37,839 nucleotides of DNA from a bacterium (GTDB lineage: Bacteria; Verrucomicrobiota; Verrucomicrobiia; Limisphaerales; UBA11358). Every line of letters starts with the position of its first letter. The first letter of the stretch is position 1. Below are positions 7,105-16,756 of this stretch, in pieces. Location: positions 1-37,839 of the forward strand of contig JAJXYT010000207.1 of assembly GCA_021780375.1 (NCBI GenBank), written 5' to 3'. Below the pieces are notes generated by a model. It was not told the origin of the DNA. It did not search any database and was given only the letters and a program-made list of their open reading frames with translations. The translations under genes were made by a program, and so were the position numbers.

Positions 7105-7748
7105 AATTTTGGTTGTTCCGGTTTGGCGGCCGCGGTGCGGCGTGCGGCCAGCGCGGTAAATTCTTCAGTCAAATTTTTCCGGTGCGCAATCAAAATCATT
7201 ACCGTCAAAATCGCCAACATCGCCACCGTGAAATTGCCGCGGTCCAGAAACCAGGCGATCATCGGCAAACAGGTGAAGGCAAACATGGCGGGCAAAAGGG
7301 ATTTTCGCGCCAGCGCGAATCCGGGCAGAAACAACACCGGAAACAGCAAAGCGACGCGATAATCAAAAACCAGCAACCCGCCCAGGGAAGTGGCCACGCC
7401 TTTGCCGCCGTGAAAACGCAGTTGCGCGGGCCAGAGATGACCAGAAACAACCGCCAGCAGGGCGAGCGCCGCCAGACGGTTGTCTCCCGTCCATTCCCGC
7501 GCCATCCACACCGCCAGCGCGCCCTTGCCGAAATCACCCAGCAACGTGATGGCAAAACCCGTCTTGCCCAGAACGCGCCCGGCATTGCGGGCGCCGATGC
7601 TGCCGCTGGCAATCGTCCGAAGGTCTTTGCCCGTGCGGGCGCGAACGAGGTAATAACCGGTGGCGAAACATCCCAGCACATAGGCTTCCAGCATGCAGCC
7701 AGTCACCCGGTGCCAGTTTGCGGACTGCAATTGTTGGATCCAGTCCAT
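7101..7748 (-). CDS. plsY: Glycerol-3-phosphate acyltransferase PlsY
   Basis: A 215-residue integral membrane protein of the PlsY family. It transfers acyl groups from acyl-phosphate to glycerol-3-phosphate to make lysophosphatidate in the cytoplasmic membrane. The three active-site motifs are visible: motif 1 SGSIGARNAGRVLG (about residues 47-60), motif 2 LRFHGGKGVATSLGG (about 110-124) with LGDFGKGALAVW between them, and the C-terminal AHRKNLTEEF (motif 3 region, normally H-R-x-N-I-x-R). Five or so hydrophobic helices fit the family. Motif 1 is usually S-x-N-x-G-A-T-N; here it reads IGARNAGR. It overlaps the downstream GNAT-aminotransferase gene by 4 bp, suggesting an operon with lipid or acyl-amine chemistry. 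Confidence 0.9.
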   Translation of the reverse strand: MDWIQQLQSANWHRVTGCMLEAYVLGCFATGYYLVRARTGKDLRTIASGSIGARNAGRVLGKTGFAITLLGDFGKGALAVWMAREWTGDNRLAALALLAVVSGHLWPAQLRFHGGKGVATSLGGLLVFDYRVALLFPVLFLPGFALARKSLLPAMFAFTCLPMIAWFLDRGNFTVAMLAILTVMILIAHRKNLTEEFTALAARRTAAAKPEQPKL

Positions 7749-7909
7749 GTGGGCAGTCGCGTCTGACGCTGCGACGATTCTACTTCAAGCCCAGGGCTTT
7801 GGGAAATTAAAATTTTTTCGCGGACATTAATTTAATCAATGGCCGGAAGATTTGGTCTCGAAAGGGCGATTAACGACCTTCATTTCATCTTCAATATCCG
7901 GACATGACG

Positions 7910-8080
7910 GGCGCATCCACGCACTGTTCTTAACTGGCAGGGACATCGCGCTGCGATGTCCCCGCCCGCGCAGAGCGGGTGGAACGAATGGCCAATCTCC
8001 ACGCGGAGAGTTGCGCGGCTGGCCGCGGCGCGGACGGCGCCGCGGGCCGTCCCGGCCAGGAACAGTGCGTGGAGGCGCCC
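7910..8080. repeat. Large nested palindrome (about 170 bp)
   Basis: The outer arms run about 7910-7945 and 8047-8080 and share GGGCGC, TCCACGCACTGTTC and CTGGC-GGGAC in inverted order with few mismatches. Inside are smaller perfect hairpins: GGGACATCGCGCTGCGATGT plus CCC, TCTCCACGCGGAGA, and GGCTGGCC. It occupies most of the 408-bp gap between plsY and the FHA gene (7749-8156). No gene is visible in that gap on either strand. Confidence 0.75.
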
Positions 8081-8156
8081 GGAAATGACGAATCGGTGAA
8101 AAAAACCGTGACAAACGCGGAGAAACGACGTAGAAGGCGCGTGTTTTCCCTGAACC

Positions 8157-9491
<1,335 letters not shown>

Positions 9492-9512
9492 TTCGCCTGG
9501 CGGCCAAATCGT

Positions 9513-10430
9513 TCAGGGTTCTTTCCAAGCCAACGGCGCCAACAGCCGAAATCCCGACTTGTCCGGAAGCTTTTGCCAGCGCCGTTCCAGCCGGACAATG
9601 CGTTTGTCCAAAGCCGGATGGCTGCTGAACGCCTGCGGCAGCAGGTTGCCCATTTTGGTTTGGACATCAAACGCCTTCAGTTTTTTAAACATGTCAATCA
9701 TGCCGCGCGGATCAATGTTCGCCGCCACCAGATATTTCCAGCCGAAATCGTCCGCCTCCAATTCGTACTCCTGCGAAAAACCCCGGGTCACGAGCAACCC
9801 CGAACCGCTGCTCAACACGTCCAGCGTCTGGTCGCGGCTGTGAAGGAAAATCCCGAAAATCACCACCGGCCCGGCGGCGGAGATGATTTTGCGGGCGTGA
9901 TGATGCTGTGTGATATGCGCCATTTCATGGGCGATGACCCCGAGCAGTTCCTCGGGCCGGTCCGCCAGTCGCAGCAGCGCCGTGGTAATAACGATGTGTC
10001 CACCCGGCAACGCGAACGCATTGGGATACTCGCTCTCCACGACGTGAAATGCGAACTGCGTTTTGCCCGCGGGGACGACCTTTAGCAACGGCGCGGCCAG
10101 CGCGGTGAGCCGCGCCACCTGATTCGAATCGTCCACAAACGTCAGCTGGCTCCGCACGTGACTGGACTGCACCAGAGAGGCGCACTCCAGAACGGAATCG
10201 TCTTCGGTAAGAATCGTCACATCGGAACGCCGCCGGTCCCAAAAACTGACCCGCGGGTCGTTGCCTCGGCCCAGTCTGACTTCGAGTTGTTCCAGGGGAA
10301 TTTCGCAATCCAGCCCCTCCGCTTGAAAACGCAACCGCCGCCGGTCCACGGAAAGCCTCCCCGCGACCGTCTCACGGCTGACGGCGCGATGGACCAGAAA
10401 CGCTTCGAAATTCCGGTCCGTCGCGTTCAT
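9513..10430 (-). CDS. M48 family zinc metalloprotease
   Basis: A 305-residue protein starting MNATDRNFEAFLVHR; an upstream in-frame ATG at 10469 lies nearer the SRP RNA and is less likely. The first 95 residues form a beta-rich domain (LSVDRRRLRFQAEGLDCEIP). The peptidase domain has NAFALPGGHIVITTALL, the zinc-binding HEMAH in IAHEMAHITQHHHAR (two His ligands and catalytic Glu), and the third ligand region EYELEADDFGWKYLVAANID. SSHPALDKRIVRLE closes the family pattern. M48 proteins of the BepA/LoiP type degrade misfolded envelope proteins. One hydrophobic stretch after HEMAH (AAGPVVIFGIFLHS) could be a membrane segment; no clear signal peptide is seen. It converges on the FHA gene with a 21-base gap. 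Confidence 0.92.
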   Translation of the reverse strand: MNATDRNFEAFLVHRAVSRETVAGRLSVDRRRLRFQAEGLDCEIPLEQLEVRLGRGNDPRVSFWDRRRSDVTILTEDDSVLECASLVQSSHVRSQLTFVDDSNQVARLTALAAPLLKVVPAGKTQFAFHVVESEYPNAFALPGGHIVITTALLRLADRPEELLGVIAHEMAHITQHHHARKIISAAGPVVIFGIFLHSRDQTLDVLSSGSGLLVTRGFSQEYELEADDFGWKYLVAANIDPRGMIDMFKKLKAFDVQTKMGNLLPQAFSSHPALDKRIVRLERRWQKLPDKSGFRLLAPLAWKEP

Positions 10431-10539
10431 ACCCTGATGATTAGTGCTCCAGCGGAACTTGCATTTCAATCAAAAACCAACCGCCACAAATCTTCAATTC
10501 AGGGTTGAAGCCTGCCCGGCGGTACGGCAGATTCTCTGT

Positions 10540-10633
10540 TGCCAGGGCCCATGGAATGTGGACTTACGAACCCCGCCAGGGCCGGAAGGCAGCAACGGTA
10601 GTCTGCTCGACATCTGCCGTGGTCACCCTGGCA
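10540..10633 (+). ncRNA. ffs: Signal recognition particle RNA (4.5S type)
   Basis: About 94 nt. The ends TGCCAGGG (10540-10547) and CCCTGGCA (10626-10633) pair. The apical region carries the near-universal core CCAGGGCCGGAAGGCAGCAA with a GGAA tetraloop closed by CC/GG and the asymmetric AGCAA loop opposite it. This is the Ffh-binding site. There is no Alu domain, so it is the short bacterial form. It lies directly before dnaX, a common bacterial arrangement. TTTACGAT repeats flank its 3' side. Confidence 0.92.
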
Positions 10634-10639
10634 TTTGAA

Positions 10640-10712
10640 TTTACGATTTATGATCTACGATGGGTTCCCGAAAGCCAATCGTGCGCGTAAATCGTAAATC
10701 GTAAATCGTAAA
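10640..10712. repeat. Inverted TTTACGAT repeat array between SRP RNA and dnaX
   Basis: Left side: ATTTACGATTTATGATCTAC; right side: four tandem copies of CGTAAAT ending at 10711. Left and right are in inverted orientation and can form a long hairpin. It directly precedes the dnaX ATG with only a short A-rich spacer and no Shine-Dalgarno, and could act as the SRP RNA terminator or a leader structure; that is inference. Confidence 0.65.
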
Positions 10713-10717
10713 AGAAA

Positions 10718-12460
10718 ATGGCATATCAGGTCATAGCCCGGAAGTACCGCCCGCAGCGTTTCAGCGACGTCGTCGGCCAGGAACACGTCACCCGGACGCT
10801 CACCAACGCCATCGAACAAAAGCGGATTGCCCACGCCTACCTGTTTTGCGGCCCGCGCGGCACCGGCAAGACCACCATCGCCCGCATCTTTGCCAAATGC
10901 CTGAATTGCGAGGGCGGACCGAAAATCACTTTCAGCGACAAGGACCCGCGTTGCCTTGAAATTGCCGAAGGCCGGTCGCTCGACGTGCTGGAAATTGACG
11001 GCGCGAGCAATAACGGTGTCGAGCAGGTGCGCGAGCTGCGCGAGACCTGCAAGTACGCACCCGCCAATTCATCGTTCAAAATCTACATCATTGACGAAGT
11101 CCACATGCTCTCGACGGCGGCCTTCAACGCGCTGCTCAAAACGCTCGAAGAACCGCCGGCGCACGTGAAGTTCATGTTCGCGACGACGGATCCCGAGAAG
11201 GTGTTGCCGACAATCCTGTCGCGCTGCCAGCGGTTCGATTTGCGCCGCATCCCCGCCGCGCTCATCGTCCAGCATCTCACCCAGATCGCCAGACTGGAGA
11301 AGGTGAAGATTGACGAACCCGCGCTTTACGCGATCGCCCGCGGCGCGGACGGCGGGATGCGCGACGCCGAATCCACGCTCGACCAGCTCATCAGTTTTTG
11401 CGGCGATAAAATCGAGGAAGCCGACGTGCTGACGATGTTCGGCCTGGCGGCACAAAGTCAGATTCTCGGCCTGAGCCAGGCCGTGCTGGCCGGCGAAATC
11501 CCGACCGCGCTCGGTTTGTTGAACGAACTCGCGCAAAACGGCAAAGACCTTGGACGATTACTCTCTGATTTGTTGAACCATTTCCGCAACCTGCTCATCT
11601 TCCAGGTCTCGCGCGGCGACTTGAAATTGCTCGAGGTTTCGGAGGTCGAAGCCGCGACTTTGAAGGAACAATCCGCTCTAGCCAACACGGAATCGCTCAC
11701 GCGCATTCTGGAAGTGCTGGCCGACTCCGAACTGCGTCTGCGCGACGCCGCCTCCCGGAAGATCCTGCTGGAAGTTGCGTTGCTCAAGGTCATTGAAGCC
11801 CGCAACGCCATCAGCCTCGATTCCGTTCTGAAACAGCTTGACCAATTGCGCGGCGGCGGCAGTGGCGCAGGTTTCCAGCCCGCGCCGGCGCCGGCCTCGG
11901 AGCGCCGGGCGCCGGCCCGGCACGAAACACAGGGAACAAAACCGATTCAGCGGGTTGCCGACGCGGTGGTCGGCGCTCCCTCGGCGCCGGCGGAGGCAGC
12001 GCCGGTTTCCGCCGATTTGGCCGGGCTTTGGGCAAAGCTCATCGAGGCCGTTGGCCGCGCCAGCCCGTTCACCCGGAGTTATCTGGTGGACGCCAACCCG
12101 GTTTCGTTCGAGAAGAATATTCTGACCATCGGCTTTGACCCGGAATTTGAGGACCATCTCGGGTTGGTGGACAACGCCCGCAACCATGCCCTGCTCCAAA
12201 CCAAGCTGGCGGAGCTGGGCCACGCCAACGCACAGTTTAAATTCGTCAAGGTGGAGACCTCCACCGTCCGCGCGATCCCGCCAACGGTGGCCGCACCGGC
12301 CGTTCCGGTTGCCTCCGCGCGGCCGGCGATCGCCGCCGCGCCCGCAACCAAAGAAAAAGCTGCGGTCGTACCTTTTAACAAAAATGATTTCAAAGACGAC
12401 CCGTTGATTCAAAAAGCGCTGGAGATTTTTAAAGGCCAGATTGTCGAAGTCCGCGCCTGA
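10718..12460 (+). CDS. dnaX: DNA polymerase III subunit gamma/tau
   Basis: A 580-residue clamp-loader ATPase. The N-terminal AAA+ module starts MAYQVIARKYRPQRFSDVVG, with Walker A GPRGTGKTT at 45-53 and Walker B with the DnaX box IIDEVHMLS at 125-132. A sensor 1 region TTDPEKVLPTILSRCQRF follows. A reduced zinc site is seen (C61, C64 and C79; the fourth usual Cys is not obvious). Domains II and III follow to about residue 370. A Pro/Ala-rich linker at 375-430 precedes a tau-like C-terminal part (LAGLWAKLIEAVGRASPFTR). It loads the beta clamp at replication forks. It is co-oriented with ebfC and recR, the classic order. The start is the ATG at 10718. Confidence 0.96.
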   Translation: MAYQVIARKYRPQRFSDVVGQEHVTRTLTNAIEQKRIAHAYLFCGPRGTGKTTIARIFAKCLNCEGGPKITFSDKDPRCLEIAEGRSLDVLEIDGASNNGVEQVRELRETCKYAPANSSFKIYIIDEVHMLSTAAFNALLKTLEEPPAHVKFMFATTDPEKVLPTILSRCQRFDLRRIPAALIVQHLTQIARLEKVKIDEPALYAIARGADGGMRDAESTLDQLISFCGDKIEEADVLTMFGLAAQSQILGLSQAVLAGEIPTALGLLNELAQNGKDLGRLLSDLLNHFRNLLIFQVSRGDLKLLEVSEVEAATLKEQSALANTESLTRILEVLADSELRLRDAASRKILLEVALLKVIEARNAISLDSVLKQLDQLRGGGSGAGFQPAPAPASERRAPARHETQGTKPIQRVADAVVGAPSAPAEAAPVSADLAGLWAKLIEAVGRASPFTRSYLVDANPVSFEKNILTIGFDPEFEDHLGLVDNARNHALLQTKLAELGHANAQFKFVKVETSTVRAIPPTVAAPAVPVASARPAIAAAPATKEKAAVVPFNKNDFKDDPLIQKALEIFKGQIVEVRA

Positions 12461-12500
12461 TTTCACCAGACCCAAAACCCAAAATTCCAGACCCGATTGT

Positions 12501-12812
12501 ATGTCCAGTATCGGCAAGCTCATGAAACAGGCTGCGCGGATGCAGCAGCAGATGGAACAGGTCCAGGCACAGCTGGCGGCCCGCACGGTCGAGGCGACCA
12601 GCGGCGGCGGCGCCGTCAAGGTGGTCGCGAAGTGCGACGGCTCGCTCGCGTCCATCAAGATTGATCCGCAGGCGCTCAACCCGTCCGATGCGCAATTGCT
12701 GGAAGACATGATCGTGACTGCCGCGAACCAGGCGCTGGGCCAGGCCAAGGACATCGCCAACACCGAAATGGGCAAGGTCACTGCCGGCCTGAGCTTGCCG
12801 GGGTTGGGATGA
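12501..12812 (+). CDS. ebfC: YbaB/EbfC nucleoid-associated protein
   Basis: A 103-residue protein beginning MSSIGKLMKQAARMQQQMEQ. A frame extending further upstream would overlap dnaX and is not family-like. A long N-terminal amphipathic helix is followed by a beta hairpin (VEATSGGGAVKVVAKCDGSL) and a C-terminal helix (DMIVTAANQALGQAKD), the YbaB fold of a dimeric DNA-binding protein. It sits between dnaX and recR, its usual site, and probably belongs to their transcript. Confidence 0.94.
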   Translation: MSSIGKLMKQAARMQQQMEQVQAQLAARTVEATSGGGAVKVVAKCDGSLASIKIDPQALNPSDAQLLEDMIVTAANQALGQAKDIANTEMGKVTAGLSLPGLG

Positions 12813-12815
12813 TTG

Positions 12816-12873
12816 GGAGGGCGCTGCTTCGTCAGTGCCCTGTTTTTTGGGCAGCGACAAAGCACTGCCCTCC
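12816..12873. repeat. Palindrome between ebfC and recR
   Basis: The arm GGAGGGCGCTGCTTCGTC (12816-12833) is inverted as GACAAAGCACTGCCCTCC (12856-12873), with 15 of 18 positions pairing and a second inner hairpin GCCC-N-GGGC. It fills nearly all of the 69-base gap ahead of the recR ATG. It could attenuate or stabilise the operon transcript. Confidence 0.65.
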
Positions 12874-12881
12874 ACCGATAA

Positions 12882-13484
12882 ATGTCTGTACTGCCCGATT
12901 CCATCACGGCCCTCATCGCCGTCCTGGGCAAACTGCCCGGCGTCGGGCCGCGCTCCGCCGAGCGCATCGCCTTGCATCTGGTTCAGACCGACCCGGCAAC
13001 GGTGAAACAACTGGCGGAAACCATTTTGAGCGCCCGCGAAAAGATCAAATTCTGCGAAATATGCGGGGCTTTGACCGAGCAATCCCCCTGCTCCATCTGC
13101 GCGGATGCGCGCCGGGAATCTTCGCTCGTGTGCGTGGTTGAGCGGGCGGTGGACATTTTAAGCATCGAAAAATCCGGCGCGTATCGCGGCAAATTCCACG
13201 TGCTCGGCGGAAGAATCTCACCGCTGGACGGCGTGGAGCCGGAGGACCTGCGGATTGCTGAACTGGAAAAACGCCTCCGGCATGAACCCATCAGGGAAGT
13301 CGTCATCGCCCTGGCCACGGATGTGGAAGGCGATGCCACGAGTCATTATCTGGCCAAACGGCTTGCCCGCCAGGGGCTTAAAATTTCCCGCATTGCCTAT
13401 GGATTGCCCGCCGGCAGCGGTCTGGAATATGCCGACGAATTGACTTTAAGCCGGGCGTTGGAAGGTCGCCGGGAAATGCACTGA
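12882..13484 (+). CDS. recR: Recombination mediator RecR
   Basis: A 200-residue protein of normal length. The N-terminal helix-hairpin-helix is LGKLPGVGPRSAERIALHL (about residues 16-34). The zinc finger holds four Cys: FCEICG and CSIC (about residues 58-72). The Toprim domain has VCVVERAVDILSIEKSG and ALATDVEGDATSHYLAKRLA, and the C-terminal end ISRIAYGLPAGSGLEYADE is highly conserved. RecR with RecO/RecF loads RecA onto SSB-coated single-stranded DNA. It is the last gene of the dnaX block. Confidence 0.96.
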   Translation: MSVLPDSITALIAVLGKLPGVGPRSAERIALHLVQTDPATVKQLAETILSAREKIKFCEICGALTEQSPCSICADARRESSLVCVVERAVDILSIEKSGAYRGKFHVLGGRISPLDGVEPEDLRIAELEKRLRHEPIREVVIALATDVEGDATSHYLAKRLARQGLKISRIAYGLPAGSGLEYADELTLSRALEGRREMH

Positions 13485-13489
13485 TTTAT

Positions 13490-13566
13490 TTGCCGCAAAA
13501 ACGCGCAGAACGCACAAACAAAAACTCAAGATTGGCTTCTCAAACATCTTTTGCGGCTTTTACGCC
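13490..13566. repeat. TTGCCGCAAAA inverted repeat downstream of recR
   Basis: TTTGCCGCAAAAACGC near 13490-13505 is inverted as TTTTGCGGCTTTTACGC near 13548-13564. It spans the recR/HAD gap and could fold into a stem with a roughly 40-base loop. No gene is visible in the gap. Confidence 0.5.
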
Positions 13567-13577
13567 TCGGGGCGGCT

Positions 13578-14183
13578 ATGAAACCTGAAATTGTGGTTTT
13601 TGATTTAGGCAAGGTACTCGTGGATTTCGATTACACGGTTGCCGTATCGCGCATCGCCGGGCGGAGCGCCCTCTCGCCGGTTGAGGTCGAACAATTCTTC
13701 TTTCATTCCCCGCTGCTGGTGGACTACGAATCCGGCCGGCTGACGCGCCAGGAATTTTTCAAGCAAGCCCGGCAGGCCACCGGGTTTCGCGGCACGATGG
13801 AGGAATTTGGCGACTTTTTCGCGGACATTTTCACGGAGATTCCACCGATGATCGAACTTCAGGGCGTACTGCGGCGAAGGAAAATCCCAACCTATATTTT
13901 CTCAAACACAAATGACCTTGCCGTTGAACACATTCGCCGGAATTTCCCGTTCTTTCAGAATTTTGACGGTTATATTTATTCGTATGAAGTGAGGGCGATG
14001 AAGCCGGAGGCAAAAATCTACGAATCGCTCGAAAGGATTGCCGGGCGGCACGGGGCGGAAATTGTTTATCTGGATGACCGGCCCGAAAACATAGCCGGAG
14101 GCGCGGCGCGCGGCTGGCAGGCGATTTTGCACGAAACCCCGGAGAAAACGCGCGGAACTTTGGAAAATCTCAAGTTATTGTAG
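13578..14183 (+). CDS. HAD-superfamily hydrolase
   Basis: A 201-residue protein with start MKPEIVVFDLGKVLVDFD. Motif I has the nucleophile Asp in VFDLGKVLVDFD, motif II is IFSNTNDLA, the motif III lysine is in VRAMKPEAKIYESL, and motif IV is IVYLDDRPENIAGG. The helical cap (YESGRLTRQEFFKQARQATG) is inserted after motif I, as in subfamily IA phosphatases and dehalogenases like YihX. It is likely a small-molecule phosphatase; the substrate is unknown. Its TAG stop is made by the GTAGC of the palindrome that begins at 14179. Confidence 0.92.
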   Translation: MKPEIVVFDLGKVLVDFDYTVAVSRIAGRSALSPVEVEQFFFHSPLLVDYESGRLTRQEFFKQARQATGFRGTMEEFGDFFADIFTEIPPMIELQGVLRRRKIPTYIFSNTNDLAVEHIRRNFPFFQNFDGYIYSYEVRAMKPEAKIYESLERIAGRHGAEIVYLDDRPENIAGGAARGWQAILHETPEKTRGTLENLKLL

Positions 14184-14248
14184 CAGCGGACGTAAGTCCG
14201 CTCATTTTTCCGGCAAGAAATCAGAGCCGACTCACGTCGGCTGCTACA
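14179..14248. repeat. GTAGC-bounded 70-bp palindromic element
   Basis: It begins TGTAGCAGCGGACGTAAGTC and ends GTCGGCTGCTACA. Two internal hairpins are present, GCGGACGTAAGTCCGC and GCCGACTCACGTCGGC, joined by a CTTGCCGGAAA-like hinge. It is the closest relative of the copy inside the GNAT-aminotransferase gene (6073-6143). The stop codon of the HAD gene lies inside it. Confidence 0.85.
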
Positions 14249-14294
14249 GTTCATGGACGGTCGCGCATACCTCCAGACACCTGCCCGAATGACG

Positions 14295-16235
14295 TCAAGG
14301 CGGCGCGTGCAAGCGGAAGTAGCTGGTGTCCCCGGAAATTGGCACGGTCACCTGATAGCGTCCATTCTGGAGCGTTGGTGTAGCCGGAACTGTGGTCCAA
14401 ACAACTCCGGGACCCAGCACCGGGCTGGACTCCAGAAACCAGTTCGTGGCGCTTGTCCCCCAGGTGATGGTCAGCGAGTTGCTGGAGGCAAATCCGTGCA
14501 GCACATAATCCACCCCCACCACGTTCGGCCCGGCCGCATAATCCACCGCCACGTCCGCGTCCGACAGCAATCCGCGGTAAATCCGGAATTCGTTGTAGCT
14601 GCCGTAAAAATATGCATCCGAGGAAAATTGCGACCTGCCCAGCCAGTTGTTGGTGTCAATAATCCCCGACAGCGGAATGACGGCGTGTCCTGAAGCGACC
14701 GGAACGCCATTCAGATACATCTTCATTACACCGCGCACCGGGCTGTAAGTCACCGCTACAAAGGTGGAAGCGTTTGTCGGCAGTACGTTTGTCCAGTTCA
14801 ATCTCGGCTTTTCGTTGACATTAAAATTGGTCGTAATGGCGGTATGCAGCAAAGATTTGCTTGTGAAAGAAACATTATCCGTGGCCGGGGTTAGAAACAA
14901 ATAACTCACTCCTTGGCCGCCTGATGAATTGCCAAAATCAAAAATTCGTTGCCACGCGCCGAAGCCATAGGTCAGAGGTAGATTTCCAGGAGTCCATGTC
15001 ACCCACGCCTCCACCGTCACCTCACTCAGGCTGGAAATGATTCCAGGCGGCAAGGCGGCATAACCACTGGTGCTCCCCCCATACGCGCCAGCCAGCTTCA
15101 TTTCGCCGTTCCCAGTGAATAAACCGTTTGTCGGTGAATGCGTTCCGGTGTTAAAAAGTCGCCCGTGCGCCCCGCCCACGGAATCATGCACAATCCAGTC
15201 GTTCGTCTGCTCATTGAAACTGTAGCGATGGATAAGCACGCTGCCTTGCGGCACACCAACCGTTACCGTCTCCGTGTTGGAGAACCCCTGCCAGATCGCC
15301 GTAATGTTCGCCACCCCCAGCGCCACGGTTCTGACCCGTTGATCCGGCGCAATCACAATCACATTCGTGTTGTCCGACGACAGAACCAGGTCCGGCTGCG
15401 TGCTGATATTGACATTGGTGACAGCCGAAAAATCGGCAAACACGCCGGCGCGAAACAAGGCTCCCGGTCCGCTGGGTGACGGGATCACCACACGCACCGC
15501 TTGCAGCGTTCCGGGATCCGATTGGGGCTGCTCCGGCCCGAAGGCATCCAGCACCGCCGCATCCAGCGGGGACAACGCACCTTGATAGACGCGGAATTCC
15601 AGCAGGCTGCCCTTGAAATTGGAAGGGACGATATTGGTTGCGCCCGCGCCAATCAAATTATTGGTTGTCGATCCAATCATGGCCGGAGTGTTCGTAAAAC
15701 CGGCGCTTTGGGCGGCAAGCAATCCGTTGATGTAAATTCGGGCGGTTTGCGACGTGCTGTCCTGGGTCCAGATCAGATGATTGGTTCCTCCTACCGCCGG
15801 AATCGGCAAACTCACAGCATTTAAAGAACCGCCAACCAATAGATTACCCTGCCCGAAAAGCAAATAATTCATTCCACCGAGCGCTCCACTGAAGTTGTAT
15901 AGCTGGTTGCTGGGGGAGCTGACCGCTCCGTCCGCATACCAAACCTCAAAGCTGACCGAATCATAGTTGGTGAACAGATCATTGGGAAGCAGCACGCTGC
16001 TGTTGGTGCCATCCAGCACCAGCGCTCCGTTCGTGATGTAGGCGTTCCCCTGCAGAACTCCGTTGGCCCCGCCAATACTATCTCCGGCGTCAGTATCGAA
16101 GGAATATCGGTGGGTCAGGGTTGCCGACAGGACCGTTGGCGCCGCCAGGCAGAGCAGTAAAAACACCATGGCCCGACAACCCCCCCACGAAGAAAAATCC
16201 CCACCTTGCATTCTGTGATTTTGAACTGATCGCAT
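14295..16235 (-). CDS. Secreted protein with two LamG domains
   Basis: A 646-residue protein from the ATG at 16235, preceded by GGGAG, an acceptable ribosome site. The hydrophobic segment AMVFLLLCLAAPTVLSA, after about 20 charged residues, is the signal peptide. Two LamG/concanavalin-like domains begin TLTHRYSFDTDAGDSIGGAN (about residue 40) and VLIHRYSFNEQTNDWIVHDS (about 335). Each ends in an EFRVYQGALS or EFRIYRGLLSDADV motif. Between them lies a beta-rich BIG2-like segment (FADFSAVTNVNISTQPDLVL). A final small beta domain ends the protein (TPTLQNGRYQVTVP). LamG modules bind or surround glycans or proteins. It is probably exported to the periplasm or surface; no catalytic domain is seen. 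Confidence 0.88.
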   Translation of the reverse strand: MRSVQNHRMQGGDFSSWGGCRAMVFLLLCLAAPTVLSATLTHRYSFDTDAGDSIGGANGVLQGNAYITNGALVLDGTNSSVLLPNDLFTNYDSVSFEVWYADGAVSSPSNQLYNFSGALGGMNYLLFGQGNLLVGGSLNAVSLPIPAVGGTNHLIWTQDSTSQTARIYINGLLAAQSAGFTNTPAMIGSTTNNLIGAGATNIVPSNFKGSLLEFRVYQGALSPLDAAVLDAFGPEQPQSDPGTLQAVRVVIPSPSGPGALFRAGVFADFSAVTNVNISTQPDLVLSSDNTNVIVIAPDQRVRTVALGVANITAIWQGFSNTETVTVGVPQGSVLIHRYSFNEQTNDWIVHDSVGGAHGRLFNTGTHSPTNGLFTGNGEMKLAGAYGGSTSGYAALPPGIISSLSEVTVEAWVTWTPGNLPLTYGFGAWQRIFDFGNSSGGQGVSYLFLTPATDNVSFTSKSLLHTAITTNFNVNEKPRLNWTNVLPTNASTFVAVTYSPVRGVMKMYLNGVPVASGHAVIPLSGIIDTNNWLGRSQFSSDAYFYGSYNEFRIYRGLLSDADVAVDYAAGPNVVGVDYVLHGFASSNSLTITWGTSATNWFLESSPVLGPGVVWTTVPATPTLQNGRYQVTVPISGDTSYFRLHAPP

Positions 16236-16361
16236 ACGGCTCCCGCCTTTCGGCTGCGGCGCGTCTCCAGCCAATCTGCACCTTCTAACACGAACTTAAG
16301 TCATGATCAAGGAATAAAAACGATTACTTATGCACAGGAACAAGCAGGTTCATCCATTTTC

Positions 16362-16435
16362 AATTTACGATATGCGATTCACGCGCCGGGTTTGAACCGC
16401 GAACCAATCTCGTAAATCGTAAATCCCATATCGTC
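16362..16435. repeat. Inverted TTTACGAT repeat
   Basis: CAATTTACGATATGCGATTC on the left is answered by CGTAAATCGTAAATCCCATA on the right in inverted orientation, the same family as at 10640-10712. The gap 16236-16438 otherwise holds only the LamG gene upstream region. Confidence 0.55.
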
Positions 16436-16438
16436 AAT

Positions 16439-16705
16439 TCAGCCGCGCGGTTTGTGCCGTTTCAGGCCGACTTCCTGGGCGATTTCGTCGAATTCCTCCC
16501 GGCTGACTTCCTCAAGCTGTTTGCCGCGCGCCTTGAGTTTCTCGTTAATCTTGATGGCCTTTTCCGTCATCCGCTCGTGGGTCTCCTCGGTGCCGCCGAC
16601 CAGCGCAAAATTATCCCCGGTGGTGATGCGTTTATGGCCGTCGGAATCCAATCCCAGGCCGAGAATCACGGCTTTGCGTTTCTTCTTTTGCGGAAGCTTC
16701 GACAT
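16439..16705 (-). CDS. Conserved small basic protein of unknown function
   Basis: An 88-residue protein starting MSKLPQKKKRKAVILGLGLD (ATG at 16705; a TTG immediately upstream is less likely). It has a highly basic head, a central SDGHKRITTGDNFALVGGTE and a long charged helix (TEKAIKINEKLKARGKQLEE), ending in VGLKRHKPRG. It has no signal or membrane segment. Its regular composition supports a real gene. I do not recognise a named family and give no function. Confidence 0.7.
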   Translation of the reverse strand: MSKLPQKKKRKAVILGLGLDSDGHKRITTGDNFALVGGTEETHERMTEKAIKINEKLKARGKQLEEVSREEFDEIAQEVGLKRHKPRG

Positions 16706-16756
16706 CAAGTCAAACTAGGGGCGAATGCAACTGCGGTCAAGCGCGACGCCTTGCTG

